From the NCBI GenBank assembly GCA_004321905.1, contig SCQF01000023.1, forward strand, positions 157,300 to 221,299: a DNA stretch of 64,000 nt. Reading direction: 5' to 3'. This document shows positions 47,556 through 56,546 of this stretch, piece after piece. Within the stretch, counting starts at the first letter, position 1; every line of letters begins with the position of its first letter. The DNA is from Verrucomicrobiota bacterium (GTDB taxonomy: Bacteria; Verrucomicrobiota; Kiritimatiellia; CAIQIC01). Under the pieces are notes generated by a model. The model searched no databases. It had not been told where the DNA came from and worked only from the letters and a program-made list of their open reading frames with translations. A program made the translations under genes and the position numbers.

Positions 47556-47975
47556 TCAGGCGGGCGCTCCCGGCGGCCTGCCGGGCGGCACAGCCGCGAG
47601 GCGCAACGGGAAACGAATCTTCATTTCGTCATCGAGCAAAACTTCGATCCAATGTGTACCGGCACGCTGAAATTCGAGATTGAAGAAACCTTCGATGTTG
47701 GTGACGAGGACTTCCGGGTCGTTCATTTGGAAACGGATCGGACGGCTTTCGGTGACAATACTTTTCTGGTCGGGCCGCAAAATCCGGGTACGCTGCGTGA
47801 ACTGGCCCACACCGCTGCACCAGCGGGTGACGACAAAAAGCCGCGCGTAGCGCAGCGGCCACTGTTGGGCAAAGATGGCATCGAACAGTCCGATCAAAAT
47901 GAACTTGCCGTTGTTCTCCTGCCGCACGTCGTCGCAGAGCACCGCGGCTTGTAGATCGGGCAAAATAGGCTCCAT
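47556..47975 (-). CDS. DUF6941-like conserved protein, unknown function
   Basis: A 139-aa protein beginning MEPILPDLQAAVLCDDVR; the motif CDDVRQENNGKFILIGLFDAI is characteristic of a small conserved bacterial family of unknown role. It is soluble with no signal peptide and has an all-beta look. The ATG at 47975 is preceded by TTTGGAGCG, a strong ribosome-binding site also seen before serA, so I prefer it to the longer open frame from 47993. Confidence 0.65.
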   Translation of the reverse strand: MEPILPDLQAAVLCDDVRQENNGKFILIGLFDAIFAQQWPLRYARLFVVTRWCSGVGQFTQRTRILRPDQKSIVTESRPIRFQMNDPEVLVTNIEGFFNLEFQRAGTHWIEVLLDDEMKIRFPLRLAAVPPGRPPGAPA

Positions 47976-48008
47976 ATGCGCTCCAAACGGCACGCGCGAC
48001 GTGCTGCG

Positions 48009-48896
48009 TCACTCGATTTTTATCTCCAGCCCCGCACTATCAACTTTTTTAGTTTTAGGATCGGCATTGACCATATATTGAAATTCCAAGCCAGCATAAG
48101 GGCTGGGCTCAAAACCACGAAACCCAAAAACAAGATTGCCCTTGCTGCCCTTGCGTTTGACGGTCACTTTGCGCGCACCCCATGGCCCTTGATTCTCCAC
48201 CCAATCGCCGTTGGGCTGCCCCACAATGGCGGCGGCGTAGGGCAACGCCGTGGTCTTCATGGTCAGCGGGGTCTTGCCGGCATGCCACCGCATGGTGTAA
48301 CCGGCAACGGCCTGCACGCGTTCAGAGTTTTCAATGTTCGGGGTGAACTTGTGGGTTTCGGGCCAATGAAAGGTCGTACGCATGAATGTCGGATCGTTCG
48401 GCGAAAAGCCCGTCAGCGATTCTTCCATCTCGATCTTATTATCCGCAAATTTCCAGGTTTGGATCAAGGTGATGCCGGTGGCGGACACCGCCGTGATGAC
48501 CAGCTTGGACGCGTTGGTGGTCGGCGGCGCCAAGTTGCGAACACCGAGGAACGTTAGCAGGGGTTTATAAACATCATCGCGGAGAGCCGGCACAAAACGA
48601 TTGCTGAATTCAATGGGCTTATCAATCCGCTCCCCTTTGTCCTTGGGATAAACATAAACGACTAAGTTACTAGCCACAACCAGTGCATCATAATTTTTCC
48701 GACAAAAAACCGCGTAGTAATCCTTGTTGGGAGCATCCGGCAAGGCGGGGATGTCTTTGAAGGCCACCAAGTCACCGCCTTGGTCCTCTCCTTTCTTGGA
48801 TTTGGCCGGTTTTTTGGGCAAGGCCAACACCGCCGGGGCCAAAGCCCAAAACAGTACCACCAAAACCATCATACTGAGTAGTCTGCGTTTCTTCAT
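48009..48896 (-). CDS. Exported protein, unknown function
   Basis: A 295-aa protein with a signal peptide (MKKRRLLSMMVLVVLFWALAPAVLA) and a Lys-rich segment just after it (PKKPAKSKKGED). The mature domain appears rich in beta strands and contains ITLIQTWKFADNKIEMEESL and WVENQGPWGARKVTVKRKG. No domain is recognised; the pattern is compatible with a carbohydrate-binding or lyase-like beta-sandwich, but this is only an impression. GGAG nine bases before the ATG at 48896 decides the start. Confidence 0.6.
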   Translation of the reverse strand: MKKRRLLSMMVLVVLFWALAPAVLALPKKPAKSKKGEDQGGDLVAFKDIPALPDAPNKDYYAVFCRKNYDALVVASNLVVYVYPKDKGERIDKPIEFSNRFVPALRDDVYKPLLTFLGVRNLAPPTTNASKLVITAVSATGITLIQTWKFADNKIEMEESLTGFSPNDPTFMRTTFHWPETHKFTPNIENSERVQAVAGYTMRWHAGKTPLTMKTTALPYAAAIVGQPNGDWVENQGPWGARKVTVKRKGSKGNLVFGFRGFEPSPYAGLEFQYMVNADPKTKKVDSAGLEIKIE

Positions 48897-49046
48897 GGTG
48901 TAGCTCCATTTCAAAAAACCGAACGGGTTATATTACTTTTTTTATCCCAACAAAACAAGCGAAAAGGAGCTCATGCGCCACCATAGTACAACATTTCCCG
49001 CTTTCCTGTTGTTGACGCCCGGGGCGCACTAGCCTATTTTCGGCGC

Positions 49047-49901
49047 ATGCATTCTCGACCTCAAGCCGTGCTCCAAAAAGATTTGCAGGCGTTGCTCGCT
49101 TTGCTGCGCGATCAAATTGCGACCAGCGCGCTCCATCAGCGCGCCCGGGAATTTACGCCTTATCTGGGTAGCGGGAAAATGTTGCGCGCACGCCTGGCGT
49201 TGCGCCTCGGCGCGGCCAACGGGGTGCGGCCTGCCGTCCGCCACGCCGCCGCCGCCGCGGTGGAATTGATTCATGCCGCCAGCCTGTTGCACGACGATGT
49301 GATTGATGGCGGCTTGATCCGGCGCGGCATCCCAACGTTCTGGAAAGCCTACGGCACCTCCGGCGCGATTTTGCTCGGCGATCTGATTCTGTTCAAAGCG
49401 ATGCATCTGATTCACGCCACCGGTCAACTGCCCTTGCTCGCCGAATTTATCGAACTCTCCGGCGTGGTTTGCGAGGCCGAAGCCGAACAGGAATTGATTC
49501 GCCGCAACAAACCGCCGACGTGGCAGCAAGCGGTGCAGATTGCCCGGCGCAAAACCGGCGCGCTCTTCGCTTGCGCGGCGGTGACGGCGGGCCGGAACGC
49601 GGCGCAAAAAAATGCGCTGCGCGAGGCCGGTTATCTCGTTGGCACGGCCTATCAAATCGCCGACGACATCCTCGACGGCAGTTGCAATGAACACAAAGCC
49701 GGCAAGACGTTGGGCACCGACCACGCGCGCGGCAAGACCACTGCCGCGGTGCGCTCGCCGGCGGCGGCGCGGCGCCACTTGGCCAGCTTGAGCCGCAATT
49801 CCACCAAGCTGCTCAACCCGTGGCCGCGCTTACAGCAGGCGTGGCAAGCCTATCTCGACGAAGATTTCCTGCCGGTGATTCACGCTTTGCTGGGCGACTG
49901 A
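49047..49901 (+). CDS. Polyprenyl diphosphate synthase
   Basis: Builds the long isoprenoid chain used for menaquinone side chains. The 284-aa protein has the first Asp-rich motif LLHDDVIDG near residue 82 and the second in YQIADDILDG near 205, plus GKMLRARLAL near 49. A bulky residue two positions before the first motif would favour shorter chains, but length cannot be predicted safely. It is the obvious supplier for MqnP in this window, although it lies 27 kb away. Confidence 0.88.
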   Translation: MHSRPQAVLQKDLQALLALLRDQIATSALHQRAREFTPYLGSGKMLRARLALRLGAANGVRPAVRHAAAAAVELIHAASLLHDDVIDGGLIRRGIPTFWKAYGTSGAILLGDLILFKAMHLIHATGQLPLLAEFIELSGVVCEAEAEQELIRRNKPPTWQQAVQIARRKTGALFACAAVTAGRNAAQKNALREAGYLVGTAYQIADDILDGSCNEHKAGKTLGTDHARGKTTAAVRSPAAARRHLASLSRNSTKLLNPWPRLQQAWQAYLDEDFLPVIHALLGD

Positions 49902-49956
49902 CCGTTTTCAGTTTGAAGGCCGTGCAATAACGTGACGGACATTCCGTTGTATAGCC

Positions 49957-50694
49957 ATGCAACCGAGAGACTGGAACGCCTTGGGTCAACGAGTCGGCGG
50001 TTGGTTTCCACCAGCAAACACGTTTGATCCGGCCAGCGCTTGGACGCTGACCTATACACATGAGGGCCTGACCCCTGGACGCGATGGCTGGCTCGGCGGA
50101 CAACCGGGCGGATCGCTCATCGTGGCACACACGCCACACCCCGCCGGCCGTCACATAAAAATTACGGAGCAGATTGATACCGTCGGCACCAGTACCACCA
50201 CGATGGCGGAATTCCATTGTGCCAATGATACGTTGCTGACGCCCCGACGCTGGAATTTGGATATTCACTGGGAAAGTAAAATGCCGCTCGTATCAGTGGC
50301 CGGTCTCGATCAAAAACGCGCCGGACGTGTTGAAAACAATGAACTTGTTTTGACCGCCGCCAAGGAACACCGTCGCCGCGCGCCGCAACACTGGACGGCC
50401 TCCTGGCTCCTCTTTGCGGTGTTGCCGCACTTGCCTTTTGCGAGCGAAACAAGGTTGCATTTCGACCTCCTCGAGGAGGCCGAACTCTTCAAACCCGATC
50501 AGCAACTAACCTATATCGGTAAACAACCCCTTGCGCTCGGCGGAAAAAATCTGTCGCTACATGTTTTCGAACAGGTGGGCCGTGGTGTGTTGCCTACGCG
50601 CTGGTGGCTCGACGACCAGCATCGCGTGGTGCTCGCCGCGAGTGAGCGGCACGCCTACCTGCTCGACGCGCGGGCGAAAGGAGTCGCGTCATGA
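49957..50694 (+). CDS. Unknown protein coupled to sulfatase gene
   Basis: A 245-aa soluble protein without signal peptide or recognised domain. It is rich in beta-type segments (LTYTHEGLTPGRDGWLGG, HIKITEQIDTVG) with Trp- and His-rich patches. It overlaps the sulfatase start by 4 bp (ATGA), so its product is probably made in proportion to the sulfatase and may act with it. Upstream context (polyprenyl synthase) appears unrelated. Confidence 0.6.
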   Translation: MQPRDWNALGQRVGGWFPPANTFDPASAWTLTYTHEGLTPGRDGWLGGQPGGSLIVAHTPHPAGRHIKITEQIDTVGTSTTTMAEFHCANDTLLTPRRWNLDIHWESKMPLVSVAGLDQKRAGRVENNELVLTAAKEHRRRAPQHWTASWLLFAVLPHLPFASETRLHFDLLEEAELFKPDQQLTYIGKQPLALGGKNLSLHVFEQVGRGVLPTRWWLDDQHRVVLAASERHAYLLDARAKGVAS

Positions 50695-52076
50695 ATGATC
50701 TGCACACCAATCGGCGCGGCTTTCTCAAAACCAGCGGTATGGGCGCGCTCGCGCTGATGCTGGCGGAGCGCCGCGCGCCCGCCGCGCCGGAAAAGCGCCC
50801 GCCCAACATCCTGTTCATGCACACCGACCAGCAACACTGGGAAGCGATGTCTGCTTTCGGCTGCACTCACCTGCGCACGCCCGCGATGGATCGGTTGGCC
50901 GCGGCGGGCACCTCGTTCAGCCTCGCCTATTCTGCCAATCCGGTCTGCTGTCCCGCACGCGCCTGCTGGTACACCGGTCGCGCCTCGCAGGAAAACGGCG
51001 TCATCATGAACGACCGCTGGCCCATCGCACCCGACATGCCCGATCTCGGCCAGTGGTTTTCCGCACGCGGCTACGACGCCGTCTACGCCGGCAAATGGCA
51101 CGTCACCGGCCGCCAATTCATGCAAAGTTTCCGCGTCCTCACGCCCGGATCGGGCATCGGCGAACTCACCGATGGCGTCGTCGCGCGCGCCGCCGAAGGT
51201 TTCCTGCGTTCGCGTAAATCCGGTGGCAAACCATTCTTCCTGAACCTCGGTTTCCTCCAGCCACACGACTGTTGCTACTGGGTTTTTGAGCATCATGGCG
51301 ACGAACCGCTCACCAAGCTCGGCCCGGTTCCGGTTCCACCACCGCTGCCGCCCAACTACACGTTCGACCCCACCGAGCCGGAGCTGATCCGCCAACGTCG
51401 TAAGGGAATAACCGCTTGGACTGCCGACCAGTGGCGCTGGTATCTCTGGAATTATTATCGCATGGTCGAAATGGCGGATGCCGAGATCGGACGCGTGCTG
51501 GACGCGCTCGACGACGCCGGCCTCGCCGAAGAAACTCTGGTCGTGCTCACCGCCGACCACGGCGACGGCCTCGCGCGCCATCAAATGGTTTCCAAAATGT
51601 TTCTCTACGACGAAGCCGCGCGCGTGCCGTTCATCGCCGCTTGGCCCGGCCAGTTGCAAGCCGGTCGCCGCGACGAACGTCATCTGGTGTCCGGTCTCGA
51701 CGTCGCACCGACGGTCTGCGATTTCGCCGGTTTTGCGCCGCCGCCGAAGATGCGTGGCATGAGCTTGCGCCCGCTGCTCGAAGGCCGCGACGCGACGCCA
51801 TGGCGCGAGTTCATCGTCTCCGACACGCAAGGTACCGGACGCATGGTGCGTACACCGGAATACAAATACATCGCCTACCACAACGATCCGATGACGCAAC
51901 TTTTCGATATGCGCGCCGATCCAGGTGAGTTGAAAAATCTCGCCACCGCCGCCGCGCAGGCCGATATCGTCCGCGACCTCGCCAGCCGACTCGACGCGTG
52001 GGAAAAAGCGCTCGAAATTCTCCCGCTCAAGGAAATCGAGTCGCCGAAAAAGCGCAAACGCGCCCGACAAAGCTGA
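50691..52076 (+). CDS. Sulfatase with Tat-type signal
   Basis: A 461-aa type I sulfatase that probably cleaves sulfate esters from polysaccharides. The N-terminus NRRGFLKTSGMGALAL is a twin-arginine export signal. The catalytic formylglycine motif CxPxR is present as CCPAR near residue 84, in the context NPVCCPARACWYTGR, and metal-site segments NILFMHTDQQHW near 38 and VVLTADHGDG near 283 are intact. An anaerobic sulfatase-maturating enzyme or FGE is not in the window. Confidence 0.9.
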   Translation: MNDLHTNRRGFLKTSGMGALALMLAERRAPAAPEKRPPNILFMHTDQQHWEAMSAFGCTHLRTPAMDRLAAAGTSFSLAYSANPVCCPARACWYTGRASQENGVIMNDRWPIAPDMPDLGQWFSARGYDAVYAGKWHVTGRQFMQSFRVLTPGSGIGELTDGVVARAAEGFLRSRKSGGKPFFLNLGFLQPHDCCYWVFEHHGDEPLTKLGPVPVPPPLPPNYTFDPTEPELIRQRRKGITAWTADQWRWYLWNYYRMVEMADAEIGRVLDALDDAGLAEETLVVLTADHGDGLARHQMVSKMFLYDEAARVPFIAAWPGQLQAGRRDERHLVSGLDVAPTVCDFAGFAPPPKMRGMSLRPLLEGRDATPWREFIVSDTQGTGRMVRTPEYKYIAYHNDPMTQLFDMRADPGELKNLATAAAQADIVRDLASRLDAWEKALEILPLKEIESPKKRKRARQS

Positions 52077-52078
52077 TT

Positions 52079-52129
52079 CTTTCCAAGGCTTGGAAAAGCA
52101 AACCGCCACTTTTTCCAAACCTTGGAAAC
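52079..52129. repeat. Paired 19-bp palindromes between convergent genes
   Basis: Copies at 52079-52097 and 52111-52129, 32 bp apart, starting 3 bp after the sulfatase stop and ending 10 bp before the serA stop. Confidence 0.92.
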
Positions 52130-52139
52130 CGCGCCGCGG

Positions 52140-53726
52140 TCAGCGCGTTTTGAGTTCGATGTAGAACGAAGCTTTCGCCTGAATCTCCCTAGCGATATGC
52201 GCCATGAGCTTTTCAGGAATCACTTTGTTGACCTTGACGAGCGCGATGGAATTCTCGCCTTTCGGATCGTGCGGATTACGAATGTCATCAATGTTGATGT
52301 TGTCCTTCGCCAACGCAGAACCGATCTGGCCGAGCACGCCGGGCCGGTCGCGGTAGATGAAACCGGCAATGTGGCCGTGCGGCTCGATGTAGAGCTTGTC
52401 GAAATCGTTGATGCGCGAAACCATCAGCACGTTTTCGGCCACGGTGCCACGCACGCTGGCGTGAATCAGGTGATTGGCGTCCACGCTACCGGTGAGGTCC
52501 ACGGTGATCGAATTGTCATAACCTTTGTGGGTGTCCGTCTCGCGGTCGGCATAGTCCACACCCATGTCCTGCAGGAACTGCAACGCGCCCTTGGGATCCA
52601 TCGCGCGCTCGACGCGATTGCTCAACGCGGACACAATCGGCGCAAGCAGCCAATTGGCGAACGGCTTGAGCTGACCATAGAAACTGGTCTCGACCAACTT
52701 GAGCTTCGTCTCCGTCCCGATCAGCGCGCGGCAAAGGCGCGCCAGCGTGTAGGCCAAATCCACGTAGGCCTCGTTCAGCCCGGCGGGCACGTCGCGATTG
52801 ACGACGTAGCTGCTCATGCCCTTCTCGTCATATTCCATCAAAAACTGCGCCGCGAGTTTGGCGGCCATCCGGTTGGCTTCCTTGGTGCTCGCGCCCAAGT
52901 GCGGCACCATGATGTCGGCGATATCCGCGACGCTCTTGGGGCCGGGTTCGTCCTTCGGAAAAACATCGTTCAAAAACCGCAGTTGCTTTTCGGCCTTGAG
53001 CGCACGCAAATCGGCCTCGTTGACCACGCCGGCGCGGGCGCAGTTGATCAACGTCGCACCTTTTTTCATTTTGCCGAGCAACGTGGCGTTGACGATCCCC
53101 TTGGTCTCGGCGTTTTCCGGGATGTGCAGCGTGATGTAATCGCTGCGCTCGAACAGCGTCGGCAAATCCACCAACTCGACGCCGATCTCCTGCGCCCGCT
53201 CCTGGCTGACGACCGGGTCATAGCCCAGCATGTGCATCTCGAAACCGGCGAGCCGTTTGGCGACCAACTGGCCGATATAGCCGAGGCCGACGACGCCGAT
53301 GGTCTTGCCGGCAACTTCGCGCCCCATGAATTTGCTCTTCTCCCATTCGCCGCGCCGGCAGGACGGATCGGCTTCGACCAGATGCCGCGCATCGGCCAGC
53401 ATCAGCGCGACGACCTCCTCGGCCACCGCATTGGAGTTCGCGCCCGGCGTGGTCATCACATCCACTTTTTTCTTCCGCGCATATTTGACGTCAATCGTGT
53501 TGAACCCGGAACCAGCCCGGACAATCGCCTTGAGCTGCGGCAGCGCGTCCATGATCTCCGGCGTGACTTTTTCGCTGCGGACGATCAACGCGTGGGCATC
53601 GGGATGCAACTGGGCCAGCGCCAGTAATTCGGCCTTTTCCTCCTGCACAACCTTATATTGGCCGTTCGCCTCCAGCAACTCCTTGGCCACCTTGTCCAGC
53701 TTCGTCGGGATCAGAACTTTTTTCAT
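52140..53726 (-). CDS. serA: D-3-phosphoglycerate dehydrogenase
   Basis: First enzyme of serine synthesis, oxidising 3-phosphoglycerate with NAD+. The 528-aa protein is the long bacterial form: substrate/nucleotide-binding core (IVRAGSGFNTIDVK near residue 88, GVVGLGYIGQLVAKRLAGF near 145, VPHLGASTKEANRMAAKLA near 270), an intervening domain, and a C-terminal ACT domain that likely mediates serine feedback. The strong GGAGCG ribosome-binding site lies just upstream of the ATG. Confidence 0.93.
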   Translation of the reverse strand: MKKVLIPTKLDKVAKELLEANGQYKVVQEEKAELLALAQLHPDAHALIVRSEKVTPEIMDALPQLKAIVRAGSGFNTIDVKYARKKKVDVMTTPGANSNAVAEEVVALMLADARHLVEADPSCRRGEWEKSKFMGREVAGKTIGVVGLGYIGQLVAKRLAGFEMHMLGYDPVVSQERAQEIGVELVDLPTLFERSDYITLHIPENAETKGIVNATLLGKMKKGATLINCARAGVVNEADLRALKAEKQLRFLNDVFPKDEPGPKSVADIADIMVPHLGASTKEANRMAAKLAAQFLMEYDEKGMSSYVVNRDVPAGLNEAYVDLAYTLARLCRALIGTETKLKLVETSFYGQLKPFANWLLAPIVSALSNRVERAMDPKGALQFLQDMGVDYADRETDTHKGYDNSITVDLTGSVDANHLIHASVRGTVAENVLMVSRINDFDKLYIEPHGHIAGFIYRDRPGVLGQIGSALAKDNINIDDIRNPHDPKGENSIALVKVNKVIPEKLMAHIAREIQAKASFYIELKTR

Positions 53727-53811
53727 GTGCGCTCCAAATTTGGGGTGCGCCTACTCTAGCATCGCCCGCCTGTGACGCAAGTCGGAAGACCTTTCCATGG
53801 CGCGCGGCGCG

Positions 53812-53830
53812 CCATCCAAGCCTTGGAAAT
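53812..53830. repeat. Single palindrome, left arm partly lost
   Basis: CCATCCAAGCCTTGGAAAT in the gap upstream of serA. The 53740-53930 interval otherwise shows no gene. Confidence 0.55.
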
Positions 53831-53929
53831 TTATCTGTCTCGGGCGGGGACTCCGTATCCCGACTCACGTTGACTTGGTGTTATTGCTGATTTTTTGCCC
53901 GCCTTCGAGTGAACAAAGGTCTTGGATAT

Positions 53930-54466
53930 TCATGGGCACCCTATGGCCACGGGTACAAAGCCCCAAGCAATCCCCGCGGCCACGGCCCAACAAAAGCGGA
54001 CACAAGTTGACCACATATGTCGCTGACCGAATGACACTATGACGAGAACCGCCAGCACGCCAATAGTGAAATAGCCGGCAAGCAACCACATATCCAACAA
54101 ATCAATGCAGCCCTTCCCGCCCGGCAAAAATGTTAATAAAAGAGGCAGGCATAGGGCCGCACCAACATGCCACACGTTATGCATGAAACGCCATTTTATG
54201 GCGGACACTATATTCATGCTCGCAGGCTGTTCGCATAGTGAATTTGCAGATCCTCCAAGCATCATACTGATCCAATAAACAATCTTGGCAAATGTATAAA
54301 TATTGCCGGTGCCCCAATCAGTCGCCCCAAGCAAGAAAGGGGGTAAGCTGTGCGTCAGGGCATAGGGGCTGAAATTCCATCGCAATGGGATTATGAAATA
54401 TGCCACGGCTAAGATGGGGATGATGATGTATGCGCGAAACCAAATTGGGAATACTGATTGGCTCAT
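53930..54466 (-). CDS. Small polytopic membrane protein, unknown function
   Basis: A 178-aa protein with about four transmembrane helices (AYIIIPILAVAYFIIPL near the start, then three more near residues 60-165). A loop carries MNIVSAIKWRFMHNVWHVG. It is more AT-rich than its neighbours by eye, which may indicate later acquisition. No family is recognised. Confidence 0.55.
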   Translation of the reverse strand: MSQSVFPIWFRAYIIIPILAVAYFIIPLRWNFSPYALTHSLPPFLLGATDWGTGNIYTFAKIVYWISMMLGGSANSLCEQPASMNIVSAIKWRFMHNVWHVGAALCLPLLLTFLPGGKGCIDLLDMWLLAGYFTIGVLAVLVIVSFGQRHMWSTCVRFCWAVAAGIAWGFVPVAIGCP

Positions 54467-54614
54467 TTCTATAATCCTCGTTTGGCCAATATACTGTTCA
54501 AGGTTACGCTGAGTGAAAGGTAGGCGTAGTAAATGGATGGGTCAAGCGCCAAGCGGCGATCGGTAGGCTGCCGAACTTCGGCCTTCTACATTCCTTGTTC
54601 GCTATTCTGCGGTT

Positions 54615-54650
54615 CTTTTCTGTCCGTGCTCATCCGTGTTGATCCGTGGC
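54615..54650. repeat. Solo cassette end (CCGTG repeats) upstream of gpmI
   Basis: A 36-bp stretch ending GATCCGTGGC is a clear match, read on the other strand, to the terminal repeats of the GxxExxY cassette at 61755-62209. No partner end or GxxExxY gene is near. The gap 54467-54730 holds nothing else recognisable. Confidence 0.6.
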
Positions 54651-54730
54651 TGCTGCGCCACGACTTCTCCGGCGCAGCGCTTGCAAATTGGCGCTTCCTG
54701 CGGCATTGTCTCGCGCGCTACGGAAGGAAG

Positions 54731-56416
54731 ATGACGATGGAAACACTAAAAGAATTACCGAATTTCAAGGGGCCAAAGGGGCCAGTCGTGCTGGTCATCA
54801 TGGATGGCGTCGGCATCGGCAAATATGCCGAGGGCGACTACGTGAAATGCGCCCTGAAGCCGAACCTCGATTGGCTCAAGACGCACGCGGTCTATACCGA
54901 ACTCAAGGCGCACGGCCGCGCCGTCGGTATGCCGAGCGACGAGGACATGGGCAATAGCGAGATCGGCCACAACGCCATCGGCTGCGGCCGCGTCTTCGAG
55001 CAGGGCGCGGCGCTGGTCAGCAACGCGATTGCGTCCGGCGCGATGTTCAAAGGTACCGGCTGGCGCGAGATCGCCGATGGCGTTCTGAAGAACAAGTCCA
55101 CGCTCCACTTCATTGGGCTGTTCTCCGACGGCAACGTCCACAGTCATATTGACCACCTTGAGGCGATGCTGCGGCAGGCGAAGGCCGAGGGTATCAAAAG
55201 GGTGTGCGTCCACGTCCTGCTCGATGGCCGCGATGTGCCGCCGACCTCGGCGTTGGACTATGTGGATCGCTTCGAGACGTTCCTCCAGCAGCTCAATGCC
55301 GATGGCACCGTGGATTTCCGCATCGCGTCCGGCGGCGGGCGCATGGGCGTGACGATGGATCGCTATGAAGCCGACTGGCGCATCGTGTGCCGCGGCTGGA
55401 AGGCACACGTCTGCGGCGAGGCGCGCACCTTCGCCAGCACCCGCGACGCCATCGAGACGTTCCGTAAGGAGAAACCCGGCATCCTCGACCAAGACCTGCC
55501 CCCGTTCGTGATCGAGCAAAACGGCCAGCCGATTGGCAAGATCGTGGATGGCGATGGCGTCATCTTCTTCAACTTCCGCGGCGACCGCGCGATCGAAATC
55601 ACCCGCGCGTTTGAAGATGAAATTTTCAATAAGTTCGTGCGCGGCCCGCGGCCCAACGTTCTGTTCGCCGGCATGATGCAATATGATGGCGATCTCAAGT
55701 TGCCGAAGCGTTATCTCGTCGCGCCGCCGGGTATCGAACGCACGATGAGCGAATATCTGGTCTATAGCCGCATCCACCAGCTCGCGATCAGCGAGACGCA
55801 GAAATTCGGGCACGTGACCTATTTTTTCAACGGCAATCGCTCCGGCAAATTCAATGAGAAGCTCGAAGATTATGTCGAGATTCCGTCCGACCGCCTACCG
55901 TTCGAGCAACGCCCGTGGATGAAAGCCGCGGAGATCACCGACGCCATCCTCGACGCCATCGCGGGCGGCAAATACCAGTTCATCCGCGTCAACTATCCCA
56001 ACGGCGACATGGTCGGTCACACTGGCGTGTTTCCGGCGGTGAAGATTGCCGTAGAAACCGTGGACCTCTGCCTTGGCCGGCTGATGCAGGCCGTAGCCGC
56101 CGCCGCCGGCAGCATGGTCATCAGCGCCGACCACGGCAACTCCGACGACATGTATGAGCACGACAAGAAGACCGGCGCGACGGTCAACAATGCCGTCACC
56201 GGCCAGCCGAAGCCGAAGACCAGTCACTCGTTGAACCCCGTACCGTGCTACATCTGGGATCCGGCGGGCACTGCAAAAGTACGGCTCGCCGCCGGCGCGG
56301 CACCGACGGCGAAAGGCCCGGCGCTCGGCATCAGCAGCCTCGCCGCGACCTGCATCAAGCTGCTTGGCTTCGCCCCGCCCACCGACTACGACCCCGCAAT
56401 CGTGGACGTCGGCTGA
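54731..56416 (+). CDS. gpmI: Phosphoglycerate mutase, 2,3-bisphosphoglycerate-independent
   Basis: Interconverts 3- and 2-phosphoglycerate in glycolysis using two metal ions. The 561-aa protein starts VVLVIMDGVGIG (metal Asp near residue 24), has the phosphoserine loop DMGNSEIGHNAIGCGR near 75, ending SADHGNSDDMYEHDK near 465. The longer frame from 54533 runs through the repeat at 54615 and is rejected; GGAAGG before the ATG at 54731 supports the start chosen. Confidence 0.92.
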   Translation: MTMETLKELPNFKGPKGPVVLVIMDGVGIGKYAEGDYVKCALKPNLDWLKTHAVYTELKAHGRAVGMPSDEDMGNSEIGHNAIGCGRVFEQGAALVSNAIASGAMFKGTGWREIADGVLKNKSTLHFIGLFSDGNVHSHIDHLEAMLRQAKAEGIKRVCVHVLLDGRDVPPTSALDYVDRFETFLQQLNADGTVDFRIASGGGRMGVTMDRYEADWRIVCRGWKAHVCGEARTFASTRDAIETFRKEKPGILDQDLPPFVIEQNGQPIGKIVDGDGVIFFNFRGDRAIEITRAFEDEIFNKFVRGPRPNVLFAGMMQYDGDLKLPKRYLVAPPGIERTMSEYLVYSRIHQLAISETQKFGHVTYFFNGNRSGKFNEKLEDYVEIPSDRLPFEQRPWMKAAEITDAILDAIAGGKYQFIRVNYPNGDMVGHTGVFPAVKIAVETVDLCLGRLMQAVAAAAGSMVISADHGNSDDMYEHDKKTGATVNNAVTGQPKPKTSHSLNPVPCYIWDPAGTAKVRLAAGAAPTAKGPALGISSLAATCIKLLGFAPPTDYDPAIVDVG

Positions 56417-56525
56417 CAAAAAATACCGGTAGAAAGTTGTGGGTCAAGATGCGCAAATTGCGGCACGCCGTCCATTGCAGTGCCCCTGCTTGGGGCCACG
56501 GCGGCGGTGCAGGGTGCGGGCCTGT

Positions 56526-56544
56526 TTTTCCAAGGCTTGGGAAA
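56526..56544. repeat. Single palindrome between convergent genes
   Basis: TTTTCCAAGGCTTGGGAAA, one arm mismatch, 2 bp before the end of the GH16 gene and 110 bp after gpmI. No 32-bp partner. Confidence 0.75.
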
Positions 56545-56546
56545 GG

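Noticed and set aside
52122..53627. 501-aa open frame opposite serA
   Set aside because: Antisense shadow of serA with repetitive His/Arg/Val-rich translation.
19850..53830. 21-bp register between half-sites at 19850/19871 and 53791/53812
   Set aside because: Only one arm is conserved in the second site of each; two weak cases are too few to claim a second spacing.
54533..54730. N-terminal extension of gpmI
   Set aside because: Runs through a solo cassette end; the family start is at 54731.
54755..55813. 352-aa open frame opposite gpmI
   Set aside because: Antisense shadow of gpmI.
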